From: Ceratotherium simum simum
Taxonomy: Eukaryota > Chordata > Mammalia > Perissodactyla > Rhinocerotidae
Reading direction: 5' to 3'
Length of the DNA stretch: 64,000 bases
NCBI RefSeq assembly: GCF_000283155.1
Contig: NW_004454207.1
Location: forward strand, 17,804,144 to 17,868,143
Both the position numbers and the translations under genes were made by a program. The first letter of the stretch is position 1. Each line of letters begins with the position of its first letter. The notes below the pieces were generated by a model that saw nothing but the letters and a program-made list of their open reading frames with translations, had not been told where the DNA came from and did not search any database. Below are positions 46,370 through 56,510 of the stretch, piece after piece.

Positions 46370-47665
46370 AAGGTTTATTACTATTATTTTTTGCAATACA
46401 TTAAAACAGTTACAATCTACAAACCTACACTGACACATCATAAACACCTAAAGTCCATAGGGTTCACTCTTGGTGTTGTACGTTCTACGGGTTTTGATAA
46501 ATGTATAATGACATGTATCCACCATTATAGCATCATACAGAACTATTTCACTGCCCTAAAAATCCCCTTTGCTCTGCCTAATTCATCCCTCTCTCCCTCC
46601 TAACCCCTGGTAACCACTAATTTTTTTAGTCTCCATAGTTTTGCCTTTTTCAGAATGTCATACAGCTGAAATCATACAGTATGTAGCCTTTTCAGATTGG
46701 CTTCTTTCACTTAGTAATATGCATTTAAGTTTCCTCCATGTCTTTACATGGCTTGAGAGCTCATTTCTTTTTAGCACTGAATGATATTTCATTGTCTGGA
46801 TGTACCACAGTTTATTTATTCATCCACCTCCTGAAGAACATCTTTGTTGCTTCCAAGTTTTAGCAATTGTGAATAAAACTGCTATAAACAGTCATGTGCA
46901 GGTTTTTGTGTGGGTATGTTTTCAATTCATTTGGGTAAGTACCAAGGAGCATGATTGCTGGATCTTATGGTAAAAATATGTTTACTTTTGTAAGAAACTT
47001 CCAAACTGTCTTCCAAAGTGGCTGTATCATTTTGCATTCCCACCAGCAATGTATGAGAGTTCCTGTTGTGGCACGTTCCTGTAGCATTTGGTGTTGTCAG
47101 TGTTCTGGATTTTGGCCATTCTAATAGGGGAATAGTATCTCATTGTTTTAATTTGCAATTCCCTAATGACATATCATGTTGAGCATCTTTTCATATGCTT
47201 ACTTGTCATCTGTATATCTTCTTTGCTGAGGTGCCTGTTCAGGTCTTTTGCCCATTTTTAAGTTTGGGTTGTTCTTTTTCTTATTGTTGAGTTTTAGGAT
47301 TTCTTTGTATATTTTGGATAACAGTCCTCTTTCAGATGTGTCTTTTGTTTCTCCCAGTCTGTGCCTTGTCCTCTCATTCTCTTAACACTGTTTTTCTCAG
47401 AGTAAATTTTAGTTTTTTGTTTTGTTTTGATTTTTTAATTTTAATGAAGTCCAGCTCATCAATTATTTCTTTCATGGATCATGCCATTGGGGTTGTATCT
47501 AAAAAATCATCACCATACCTAAGGTCACCTAGATTTTCTCCTATGTCATCTTATAGGAGTTTTATAGTTTTGCACTTTTCATTTACATCTATGATCGATT
47601 TTGAGTTAATTTTTCTGAAGGGTGTAAGGTCTGTGTCTAGATTCTTTTTTTTGCATGTGGATGTC
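46370..47665 (-). mobile_element. L1 LINE 3' UTR to ORF2 end
   Basis: Reverse-complement L1: 'cctaacccctggtaaccact', 'gaatgtcatacagctgaaat', 'agtttcctccatgtctttac', 'gatgtaccacagtttattta', 'agtggctgtatcattttgca', 'cattcccaccagcaatgtat', 'aaggtcacctagattttctc', 'tttgagttaatttttctgaa', ending 'tttgcatgtggatgtcc'. The 160-codon plus frame 47336-47818, the longest here, is antisense L1 plus flanking pyrimidine-rich DNA and is not a gene. Confidence 0.92.
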
Positions 47666-48439
47666 CCCTTCTTCCTCTCTCCCTCCCTTCTCTCCTTCTT
47701 TCCTCTGACTTACTGGTCTGGTTTATTTTTGTTTTCCATCTTCCTTTTCTTCCTTTTTCTCTTTTATTGGGGAAAGTTAAAATCCTGCCAATCCCCAAAT
47801 CCTCTTCACAAAATGTAGAAAAGAAAGAAAACAGATATGTTATTGAAAAAGCATTAAATCAGATTTCACTGTGCATTGTAGGAAATCAGATAAGAATAGA
47901 AAGACAGAAAGAAATCCCACCCTTTTTATACAGCCAAGCAGTTAAAATCCATTAGATACATATTCTCTACATTAATGGTAACTTGTCTTCTTGTAAGAGT
48001 ACTTGACAGCATCCTTTGCTATATGTTCTTTCGTAGTTCATCAGAAGTTCACCTGGTAATTGAGGCAGCCATGTTTCTGCTAATTACTTTTATCCAAAGG
48101 AATACTAAAATTTCTCTTATCTCCGTGAGAAACAAATGGTTTATGGCTCAGAGAAAGGCAGCTAGCCTAGACTCCCAAGGTAACAACAACAACAACGAAA
48201 AATAGGGTCATTATCTTCCTTAATGTTTACATTTCAAAGAGATGGTTCTCAGACCCTTAAGAAAAACATTCCTGAGTTGTAAACCTGACAAGGGGCTTAC
48301 CTAGCCCTTACAAAGATTTGCATACATATCAAAGGGTTAGAGGAAGGATTCACAAATATTATATTTCTCATGGAAGTGCTCTAAGGGGGAGAGGGAAGAG
48401 GTCTCTTTCCATTTTGGCAATAGATAAATTTACCCTTGC
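47666..48439. other. Unique sequence with short simple repeats
   Basis: A C/T-rich tract at about 47666-47765 and an (AAC)n run at 48182-48196. The frames at 47767-47955 and 47975-48205 have no recognisable domains. Confidence 0.45.
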
Positions 48440-48520
48440 ATTTCCAACAAATATTTACTTAGCCCCTACTATTTGCTAGGCACTGCAGCATGTACAGATA
48501 TATTATAGCAAAGTTACTGA
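48440..48520 (-). mobile_element. L2 LINE 3'-end fragment
   Basis: 'caacaaatatttacttagcc' and 'cctactatttgctaggcact' read as the reversed L2 terminus. Confidence 0.75.
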
Positions 48521-48864
48521 AATGTAGTGTAGAAACAAGTTGAGATTTGTTAGGGGAGTATGATTTAGCATGAGAATGGTGATGGAGATGGGAGGATGGT
48601 GATGGTAGTTTTTGGTCTTCTTAGCACTAGCTATGTTGCTTTCTTCTGCAAGTGGCTGATCTGTCATCTTTGCCAGGGTAGGAGCTCAAGGCCCAAACTT
48701 GCTGTTTTATTTGGAGATCATGGCTGTAACAAAACTACCCCCTTTGATGAGATATATATTGTACAGTTGAACTAAAAAAGCCTTACACCTGAATGGAGTA
48801 TACTCTTATTTCACTGACTTTATCTACAAAGACCTAAAAGGCAGCCTGAGAGAAAGCAATGTGA
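48521..48864. other. Unique sequence, nothing assigned
   Basis: A spacer between L2 and MIR fragments, with no recognised features. Confidence 0.4.
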
Positions 48865-49000
48865 TGTATTAAGTAGGACCTGGATTAACCACTACTAGAG
48901 AGACATGACTTTTAACCCGTATGAATCTGTTTGTTCAATTCTTAATTGAGAAAGTTGCACCAAGTGATCTCCAAGTCTCTTTTCAATTCTCTCAGTCAGC
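48865..49000 (+). mobile_element. MIR-type SINE fragment
   Basis: 'ggacctggattaaccactac', 'atgaatctgtttgttcaatt', 'gagaaagttgcaccaagtga' and 'tctccaagtctcttttcaat' follow the MIR variant with the GATCTCTAAG-like tail. Its end lies inside the 34-bp segment that is copied into the ERE at 50.69 kb. Confidence 0.65.
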
Positions 49001-49012
49001 ATAGTCTACAGC

Positions 49013-49172
49013 CTAGCTACTCAAAGTGTAGCCAAGGACCAGCAGCATCATCTAAGAGTTGTTAGAAATGCAGAATCTCAGGTCCACCCCAGCTCTTCTG
49101 AATCAAAACCTGCGTTTTATCAAGATCCTCAGGTGATTGTATGTACCTTACAGTTTGAAAAGTACTGCTTTC
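49013..49172 (+). mobile_element. MER20 hAT DNA transposon
   Basis: 'tactcaaagtgtagccaagg', 'accagcagcatcatctaaga', 'gttgttagaaatgcagaatc', 'tcaggtccaccccagctctt', 'gaatcaaaacctgcgtttta' and 'cctcaggtgattgtatgtac' match MER20 across its length. Confidence 0.92.
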
Positions 49173-49589
49173 CAGTGTTGGAAAAGAAAAAAAAAATGCC
49201 AAACATGGTCCAAAATGTGGAGGAGTTTCTGGAATATAGAGACCAGAAGACAATGGCTGATAGAGGAGCAAGAGTAAATTGCAATCCCAAAGAGTTGAGG
49301 AAAGGATTGCTGCAGAGTGAGTTGCATCTGGAGAAAGAAGCAGAGCAGAACCTACTTCTGGGCTTCAAAAACAGACCAAGGAAAAATGTGAGGGGGAGAA
49401 AGAAAATGAAAGTCAGTTCCCTCAAGGAGTAAAACACTCTAAAGTTTTTCAGCCCCAGAAAAATTCCTCATTACACTGGAAATCATAAGGATCCTCAGCT
49501 AAGCTTCCTGCTCCCTTCGGATGAACAGATGGTTTCCTAGAAAAATATAAAGGACCAAACCTGACTGAAGAAGACAAAGGTAGACTAAA
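49173..49589. other. Unique sequence containing overlapping sense and antisense frames
   Basis: A plus frame (49133-49432, 99 codons, charged) and a minus frame (49129-49437, 102 codons) occupy the same DNA. Both begin in the MER20 element. No family was recognised. Confidence 0.4.
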
Positions 49590-50653
49590 TGGATAAATAG
49601 CTATAAAATATTAAGAAAGTAATAAAAATATCCACCTTTCTAAAGGTAACAGGCCCAATTAGTTTCATGGGTCGGTTCTACCAATCTCATCAACAACAAA
49701 AAATACTTTTTATACTTCAAATTTTTAGAGTAAAAAAATGAAAAGCTTACCAATATATTCTACCAGGCTAGCAAAACCCTAATATCCAAATCTTATAAGA
49801 CCTTATAAGCCAATCTCACTTATGAAAATAAATGTAGAAGTAGTAAGTAAAATTTTATCAAAAAAAAATATTAGAGTGCAAGAATATGAGATCAAAGGAT
49901 TCATTCCAGGAATGCAAGGATAATTCATATTAAGAACTGTATTAATATAATTAATCACATTAACAGAGTAGAGAGAAAATCACATTACTTCTATTGGATG
50001 CTAAACTATTTTGACAAAATTAAAAAACATTCTCTAATAAAAAACTCTTATTAATTCTAATAATATAAATTTCTTAACTTGAGAATGAGTACCTACCAGA
50101 AACCTATAGTAAACATCATAGTTAACAGGGAAACTTGAACAGCATTCTCATTATTGTTAGGAACAAGACAAGAATGCTCATTATCTCCACAACATTGTTC
50201 TGGAAAGCCTAGCCAATGTAATAGGACATTAAAATGTAAGAAGAGCTAAAAATATTAGAGAGGAAAAGAGAAAATTATAATAATTTACAGACAATATGAG
50301 TCCAAGAGAGCCAACCACAAAACTATAAAATAATTAGGAAACCCATAAAGGTGGCCGGATACACGATCCCAGTACCTAAGTCCCTAAAGCTTTGCTATGC
50401 GTCAGAAACAACCACCTCAAAATGCAATGGACCCATACCAACTATCAATAAATATCTCTTGAATGAACAACAACAAAAATTGTTATGGAAAAAATACTCC
50501 ACTCACAATAGCGACAAAAACGATTTTTAAAAATCTCCTATGAATAAGATTAAAAAGAAATGTGCAAGATCTATTTGAGGAGAAAATACTGAAGGCTATA
50601 AAAGAAAATTTAAATGAGTCATACTATGACAATAGATTAAAAAGTGAATATTA

Positions 50654-50946
50654 AAAATATATCAAACTAGGGCCGGCCTGCTGGCATTCAATTCTCTCAG
50701 TCAGCATAGTCTACAGCCTACACAGTCTACATAGTCTACGGTGCACGTGCTCCGCTGCGGGGGCCCAGGGTTCGGATCCCAGGCACGCGCCAACGCACAG
50801 CTTGTCAAGCCATGCTGTGGCGGCGTCCCACGTAAAGTGGAGGAAGATGGGCACGGATGTTAGCTCAGGGCCAGTCTTCCTCAGCAAAAAGAGGAGGATT
50901 GGCGACAGATGTCAGCTTAGGGCTATTCTTCCTCACACACACAAAA
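50654..50946 (+). mobile_element. ERE SINE with foreign insertion replacing its A-box region
   Basis: Plus ERE: head 'agggccggcctgctggc' (50669-50685), then about 53 bases that do not belong to ERE (50686-50738), then canonical sequence again: 'gtgctccgctgcgg', B box gggttcggatccc (50768-50780), 'tcaagccatgctgtggcggc', 'gtcccacgtaaagtggagga', tail units and a short CA/A tail. The A box (normally about gtggcgcagcgg) is gone, so internal Pol III promoter function should be lost. Frames at 50802-51068 and 50857-51108 are SINE shadows. Confidence 0.93.
50686..50738 (+). other. Templated-looking insertion inside the ERE
   Basis: Positions 50687-50720 are identical over 34 bp to 48982-49015. The following 18 bases repeat short pieces of the same source: 'catagtctac' appears at 50705-50714 and again at 50729-50738. 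The copy is in the same orientation as the source about 1.7 kb upstream. Confidence 0.92.
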
Positions 50947-51325
50947 ATTATATATATATTAAATTGTACAGAGAACAGATTGGTAGTTGCCAGAAACGGG
51001 GGCTGGAGCATGGGAGAAGTGCTGAAGGGAGTCAAAAGATACAGACTTCCAGTTATAAAAATAAATAAGTCCTGGGGATCTAATGTACAGCATGGTGACT
51101 GTAGTTAATAATACCATAGTCTATATTTGAAAGTTGCTAACAGAGTAAATCTTAAAAGTTCTTATCACAAGAAAAAAAATTGTAACTATGTGTGGTGACA
51201 GATGTTAACTGGACTTATTGTGGTGATCATTTCACAATATATGCAAATATCACATCATTATGTTGTACACCTGAAACTAATATAATGTTATATGTCCATT
51301 ATATCTCAATTAAAAAAAAGAATTT
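50947..51325 (+). mobile_element. 5'-truncated L1 3' UTR
   Basis: 'gtacagagaacagattggta', 'gttgccagaaacgggggctg', 'tgtacagcatggtgactgta', 'gttaataataccatagtcta', 'ttgtggtgatcatttcacaa', 'tgttgtacacctgaaactaa' and 'tatatctcaattaaaaaaaa' are the L1M 3' UTR to its poly-A. Together with the adjacent ERE it forms a block flanked by aaaatatatcaaa at 50654-50666 and 51340-51352, a plausible 13-bp target duplication. Confidence 0.88.
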
Positions 51326-51774
51326 TTCAAACATACCTCAAAATATATCAAATTAATTCATGGATTCATTACTAAACAAAAATTTTAATAAGGTATTTAA
51401 CAATGCATGACAAACTGAATTTTATGTTCCTTTGAATAGGTTAAAACATAATAATCAAAAGATATTTGAAAAAAGAAATGGGGCCGCCCCGTGGCTTAGC
51501 GGTTAAGTGCGCGCACTCCCACTACTGGCGGCCCGGGTTCAGATCCCGGGTGTGCACCGACGCACCACTTCTCCGGCCGTGCTGAGGCCGTGTCCCACAT
51601 ACAGCAACTAGAAGGATCTGCAACTATGACATACAACTATCTACTGGGACTTTGGGAGAATAAAAGGAGGAGGATTGGCAATAGATGTTAGCTCAGGGCC
51701 AGTCTTCCTCAGCAAAAAGAGGAGGATTAGCATGGATGTTAGCTCAGGGCTGATCTTCCTGGATAAAAAAAAAA

Positions 51775-51844
51775 TAAAAGCAGGTGCAAAGACCCTGAGG
51801 CAGGAATGAGCTTAATGTGCTAGAGGGACAGAAGTAAGGCCATA
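51775..51844 (-). mobile_element. L2-like fragment abutting the gap
   Basis: It reads like the reversed L2 phrase GCATGTGCAAAGGCCCTGAGG...GAGGGACAGAAAGAAGGCC. It is out of place inside the ERE, and may belong to another locus or to the unsequenced interval. Confidence 0.65.
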
Positions 51845-51944
51845 NNNNNNNNNNNNNNNNNNNNNNNNNNNNNNNNNNNNNNNNNNNNNNNNNNNNNNNN
51901 NNNNNNNNNNNNNNNNNNNNNNNNNNNNNNNNNNNNNNNNNNNN
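51845..51944. other. Assembly gap, 100 N
   Basis: Exactly 100 unknown bases, a conventional placeholder for a gap of unknown size. The 108-codon frame spanning it (51812-52138 minus) is meaningless. Confidence 1.
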
Positions 51945-52091
51945 GGAGGATTGGCAATAGATGTTAGCTCAGGGCCAGTCTTCCTCAGCAAAAAGAGGAG
52001 GATTAGCATGGATGTTAGCTCAGGGCTGATCTTCCTCAAACACACACACACAAAAAAAGAAATGAAGGAGGAATTTACCTTACCGGATTGA

Positions 52092-52505
52092 AAATATTCT
52101 TCTACTTCCCATTTCCCCCTCCCTCCAGCCCCTGGCAACCACCATTCTACTCTATGATTCTAGGAATTTGACTACTTTAGATACCTCATATAAGTGGAAT
52201 CATGGAGTATTTGTCTTTCTGTGTCTGGCTTATTTGACTTACTGTAGTGTCCTCAAGGTTCATCCATGTTGTCACATATTGCAGAATTCCCTTATTTTTT
52301 AAAGCTGAGTAATATTGCTTTGTATCTATATACCACATTTTCTTGATCCATTCGTCTGTCAATGGACATTTAGGTTGTTTCCACATCTTGGCTATTGTGA
52401 ATAATGCTGCAATGAACTTGTGAGTGCTAATATCTCTTCAAGATCCTGATTTCAAATCTTTTGGATAAATACCCAGAAGTGGGATTGCTGGATCATATTG
52501 TTAAG
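52092..52505 (-). mobile_element. L1 LINE 3' UTR fragment
   Basis: Reverse-complement L1: 'ctccagcccctggcaaccac', 'ctcatataagtggaatcatg', 'gttcatccatgttgtcacat', 'ttcgtctgtcaatggacatt', 'tattgtgaataatgctgcaa' and 'agaagtgggattgctggatc'. It meets the plus-strand L1 head-on near 52,090. Confidence 0.92.
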
Positions 52506-53426
52506 AGGTCAGATCTCATGTTAAGTGTTCTTACCACAATAAAGCACCATACACTTTCCCTGGGCTTATTTATATGTTCCAGGTGACTTAGATCTGTGCA
52601 TCCTGCCTCATTCTTGACTGTAATGCCTCTTTGCATCTGTCCACTCACTGTGCCCTGTCTGTGCCACTCTCGTACACATGGGGAACAATCTGAGATCCTA
52701 TACCACTCTAGGATCTGGGGAAATCAGCTTTTGTACCCCACTTAAGAATATGGGCCATTCTGTCACAACGACACCACAGAGCGGCATGGGAAATTCTATG
52801 AAACCATTGCAAGCCCAGTGGATGGACAGATAATGGAGACAGCTCTTTTGCTTCTGCAAGCCCCCTAGCTCTCAGATCCCCCCAAAACACAGGGGCTTCT
52901 GCACACTACTCCCCCTGAGTCAGGGCCTTCGTTGATGGTTGGGGTGGGAGATGAGGGCTCAGGGCCCCTTCTCACGACTCACTAGCCTGTAAGCTCTCAT
53001 CACTTCCCCTCTGGCTCTCCTCTGCCCTCAGCCTAGAAAGTCTCAACTACACTTGACTCAAAGAAGGTTTTCTCTGAGTTATTATCTTTAGTTTATGCTA
53101 AAATGCTAAAATTAGGCTTCTGAAATTCAAAGAACAAGACTCTGAGCCTTTTCTAAAAGGGTCTTACCTTTTATGAGACAATATATCTAGCAGAACGGAA
53201 GGAAATTTGGGACCAACCACAGACACCAAGAGCAAAAATGTTCTGGTAATATATTTGTAATATATTTATATTTCAATCTTTTCTGAATGTGGATACTTAT
53301 AAAGCCTAGAAAAAGCTTTATTAGGTAGTGCTCCAAATCAGGTAACAAGGTTACCTCCAGAGAAGGGGGTATTGGTGAATTCTTACTTTCATTTTTATTC
53401 ATTCTTAATTCTTTGAATGCTTTAGA
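52506..53426. other. GC-richer unique stretch, no gene found
   Basis: 52,506-52,550 looks like a scrap of L1 3' UTR. 52,560-53,060 is noticeably less AT-rich than its surroundings, has no recognised repeat, and holds only a 60-codon minus frame (52708-52890). The 91-codon minus frame 53187-53462 runs into MER20. CpG sites are few, so it is not a CpG island. Confidence 0.4.
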
Positions 53427-53581
53427 GCAGTGATTCTCAAACTTACCATGAATCAGAATCACTTGGAGGTCTTGTTAAAACCCAGAGGACTGGGCTTAGA
53501 ACAGTAATTTGCATTTTTAATACATTCCCCTGTGATGCTGACACTGCTGGTCTCAGGACCGCACTTGGAAAACAACTGCTT
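53427..53581 (-). mobile_element. MER20 hAT DNA transposon
   Basis: 'gcagtgattctcaaacttac', 'catgaatcagaatcacttgg', 'aggtcttgttaaaacccaga', 'taatttgcatttttaataca' and 'gatgctgacactgctggtct', then 'accgcacttggaaaacaact'. This is reverse-complement MER20 over nearly its full length. Confidence 0.93.
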
Positions 53582-54989
53582 TAGAGCAAACCTATGTTAC
53601 TTTCAGTAAATATAAATTACATGCAAATTAAAAAATTAAAGTTTATGATTCTTTAAGAGTTCCCACGCAGTCTACACTAAAGAATGCCCCACTCCCTAAT
53701 GCACTAATTGTTCAGATGTTGCAGAGAGAATGGTCATGTAGGGTGCCTCTGTCCTCTTCCACACCAGCCCATGTGTAAGCTGAAATGAGCTTTCCCCATC
53801 TGGGAGGGGCCTTCCCCATTACTGGCCATGGTAATTGAGATTCATTCTGCTTAAATTATTCCTTTTCCATTTTTCTTTGAAATTTTCCTCACCACGTCTT
53901 TTCAAAAGATTTGAAACAAAAATGTGGTGAGACAGTCAGAAAATATTAAAACAAAACAAAAAAAAAGAAATAGCTGAATAGATAGATTCCTTAGATTCCC
54001 CTGTCAATTCCATCAATATGATCCATTTGCTCTGGATATTTAATGAACTCTTACCAGCTTTCTTTCCTCATCTTTTTTAGGGGGAGGGAGACTTGATTCT
54101 CCTCATAGCTAATATAACTACAGAATGTCTTCCTAGAAATTTTCAGTGTCTTTTGCAAGTAGCATTACTTTCCTGCCTCAAATTCTAGTTTCTTCTATTT
54201 GTCCTATAAAGTAATGTGTGTAGTTTGTGTGTGTGTGTTTTTTTTTTTTTTTTAAGAAAAGATCTCCTTAGAGACCTGGCCTGGTTTCTACCTTTTATGG
54301 CTTTCTCATTTGCCTTTCATGTCTCCGTGCAGTACTGGATTTGGCTACAACTCTTCAACTTCCTGATTTTTCTATATTCTGGCAGATAGAATCTTATTTT
54401 TTGGGAAATTGCTTCTATGAATTAATGCTTTTACCTGCTATTTTCCCTTGGCTCAGTGAACCTAACCAGTAAACTCACTCTTTTCACATCATTTTATTTG
54501 CTTACATAGCCAATTGAGTATTCCAAATATATGGAATATATTCATACCAATTTCTTCTTAAGCTTCTCTTCTAGCATGACTGGGACTTTCTGTCACAGAT
54601 ATTTTCTTTCCATATTAGCTTTCATTTCTGTTTTGTCTCTTCTACTTTTGGATACGTATGCGGCAAATGCCTCAAGTCTATCTTTGCCTTCTTGCTTATT
54701 TTGCAGCAAAAGTAAATAGCAGCACTAAAGTGCTAGAGTCTTAATGTGAACGTATTTTAATTAAAACTTCATATGTAGGCTGATGAGAATGTCTAATTTA
54801 GACTGGCTTCTAAAAACTCTTTTATTTTAATCATGGACGTAGAGTGGCATGTTATTTCAAGCTGTGGCAGATGTCCTCTTTGGAGGCAAATAATACAAAA
54901 CCAAGAGAAATTACTATTTTGAAGCAGGGCTTGGCATTAGCACATTTTAACCCTTTCAAAACTGTTTTTCAGGCCTAGAATTTTTCCTC
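53582..54989. other. Unique sequence with a GT/T-rich simple repeat
   Basis: The simple repeat (GT)n-T17 lies at 54215-54253. The 62-codon frame at 54531-54719 has no recognisable domain. Confidence 0.5.
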
Positions 54990-55530
54990 ATATATATATA
55001 TACCAAACAGAAATGCAAACATGTCTTCACCAACAGACATGTACTAGAATGTTCATAACAGCAGTATTTGTAACAATCCAAAACCAGGCTCTATCCAAGT
55101 GTTCATCAGCAGTAGAAGTGGTAAATGCGGTATTGTCATATAATGGACTATTACACAGCAATTAAACAAATGGAAAAAAACATGCAATAGTATGGATAAA
55201 TCTCACCACCATAATGTTGAGTAAAAGATACCAGCCACAAGGGAAACCAATCACTAAAGAGTATATATTGTATGGTTCCATTTAAATTAAGTTCAAAAAC
55301 AGGCAAAACTAATCTATGGTTAGTGGTTACACTTCGATACTGGTTATCTTTGGGGAGTGGTTAGTGACTGGAAGAGAGCACAAGAGAGTCTTCTGGGAGC
55401 TGGAAATCAGCTGTTTGTTGATCTGGATGCTGTTCACATGATTGGGTTCAGTTTTGACAGTTGATTGAATTGTATAATTATGATACGTGCATTTTCCTGT
55501 GTGTATATTATACATCAATAAAAAGTGAAA
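54990..55530 (+). mobile_element. L1 LINE 3' UTR
   Basis: Sense L1M-type 3' UTR: 'gaatgttcataacagcagta', 'tttgtaacaatccaaaacca', 'tggactattacacagcaatt', 'gatggttcc'-like 'tgtatggttccatttaaatt', 'gagaaacaaa'-free diverged middle, 'gatacgtgcattttcctgtg' and 'tgtatattatacatcaataa'. Confidence 0.88.
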
Positions 55531-56261
55531 AAGAATATCAAAGAAAAAACTTCATTCTACACTATTCTATTATCCTTTCCTCTTCACCTATTTCCTCCCC
55601 AAACCCACTCTGTGTTTCTCTTTTTAGAGAACAATTCTTCATGTTTCCCTCATGTTTCTATACTTCTGAGTAGAGGCATTGGCAGCTTTTGTTCTAGACT
55701 CTCATTTCCAGGATGTTTGTGTATCCAATGGTCTTGCACAATAAAGATGGTATCTCCTTCTGAGGAAGAGGAAAGATTTGTTTACTGTTAAAAATAGTAA
55801 AGATAACATCTCCCTGGGTGCAAAGGTTGGGCAGGTTTGCTGTCAACATCCTTTACAAGATTGGGAGTGCCTAAGCACGGGGTTCCTCACTGTGATGCAA
55901 ACCTACTGCAAGCATAGCAGCCACCAACGTGGAAATGCTCCACATTGCCTCAGGAGACTCGGGGGAAAGCGAGAACTGACACAAATATGATGCTCATGCT
56001 GCCTGCTGTGCTGTGGGTAATAAAGTCCTTTGTGTCTGATTCAGGAGTCTCATGTCTTCTGCCAACATCCAGAAACTGCGGTAAGCTACCCTGTTAACTT
56101 GCAAGTAGGGTAAAATCTCAGACCCTTCATAGCGGTCTTCTAGCCCAGCAACCCGTGTTAAGTTAAGTTGTTGTCACCTTTTAGTCTCACTATGTTATGT
56201 GGGCCTGATTATTACAATAAATTGATTCCTTGTAATACTAACCACATTAGGAAAAATAACA
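55531..56261. other. Unique sequence, nothing assigned
   Basis: Overlapping plus frames at 55461-55791 and 55778-55990 are short, lack domains, and partly run out of the L1 tail. Confidence 0.45.
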
Positions 56262-56510
56262 ATAGTTACTCTTTATTGAGCACACACTATGTGTGAGACA
56301 CCATAATAAAAGATATACATACATGCATTATTACTTTAAATACTCTCAACATTCCATAAAATAGGGTTTTTTTTTTCTTTAGTTGATAGATGAGAAAACT
56401 GAGATTCAGAGACAAAGTAACTTACCATCTATCACGCAGCTAGTCAATGACTGACTTGGGATTTAAACCCAGTTTCTCTGACTTCAGAGCCCATACCCTT
56501 AAGTCTATAG
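56262..56510 (-). mobile_element. MIR SINE, near full length
   Basis: 'tactctttattgagcacaca', 'ctatgtgtgagacaccataa', 'agatgagaaaactgagattc', 'agagacaaagtaacttacca', 'cacgcagctagtcaatgact' and 'gggatttaaacccagtttct' are reverse-complement MIR. Confidence 0.92.

Larger units (their letters stand above)
51669..52036 (+). repeat. Exact 92-bp direct repeat flanking the gap
   Basis: 51669-51760 and 51945-52036 are identical over 92 bp. Between them lie 84 bases of other sequence and the 100-N gap. The segment 51775-51844 ('gcaggtgcaaagaccctgag', 'gcaggaatgagcttaatgtg') resembles reverse-complement L2, not ERE. Confidence 0.95.
51469..52064 (+). mobile_element. ERE SINE split by an assembly gap, 12-bp TSD
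   Basis: Plus ERE of the longer subfamily: head 'ggggccgccccgtggcttag', A-box-like 'gtggcttagcggttaag', B box 'gggttcagatccc' (about 51536-51548), 'gcaactagaaggatctgcaa', then tail units. Target repeats aaaaaagaaatg lie at 51469-51480 and 52053-52064, so the right edge of this one insertion is beyond the N gap. The tail occurs twice exactly (51669-51760 and 51945-52036), so the apparent length is inflated. Without the duplicate the element would be about 296 bp. Confidence 0.93.
49590..52090 (+). mobile_element. Host L1 LINE, ORF2 reverse-transcriptase region, interrupted by later insertions
   Basis: Sense L1 ORF2 (RT domain onward), heavily mutated. Segment 49590-50668 includes 'caggcccaattagtttcatg', 'aggattcattccaggaatg', 'catagttaacagggaaactt', 'aagacaagaatgctcattat' and 'tccactcacaatagcgacaa'. 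It resumes at about 51340-51480 ('ctgaattttatgttcctttg', 'aataggttaaaacataataa') and ends 52065-52090 ('aaggaggaatttaccttacc'), where it meets an opposite-strand L1. The two interruptions are the 50.67-51.34 kb block and the ERE/gap at 51.48-52.06 kb. Confidence 0.82.

Noticed and set aside
47336..47818. 160-codon plus-strand frame, the longest in the window
   Set aside because: Its first two thirds are antisense to an old L1 ORF2/3' UTR and the rest is a pyrimidine-rich tract. The product is Phe/Ser/Leu-rich from base composition.
49129..49437. Nearly coincident 99- and 102-codon frames on opposite strands
   Set aside because: Both begin in the MER20 transposon and cover the same DNA. Antisense open frames of this kind come from lack of stop codons in purine-rich sequence.
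51812..52138. 108-codon frame across the N gap
   Set aside because: A third of it is undefined residues; the rest is ERE tail sequence.
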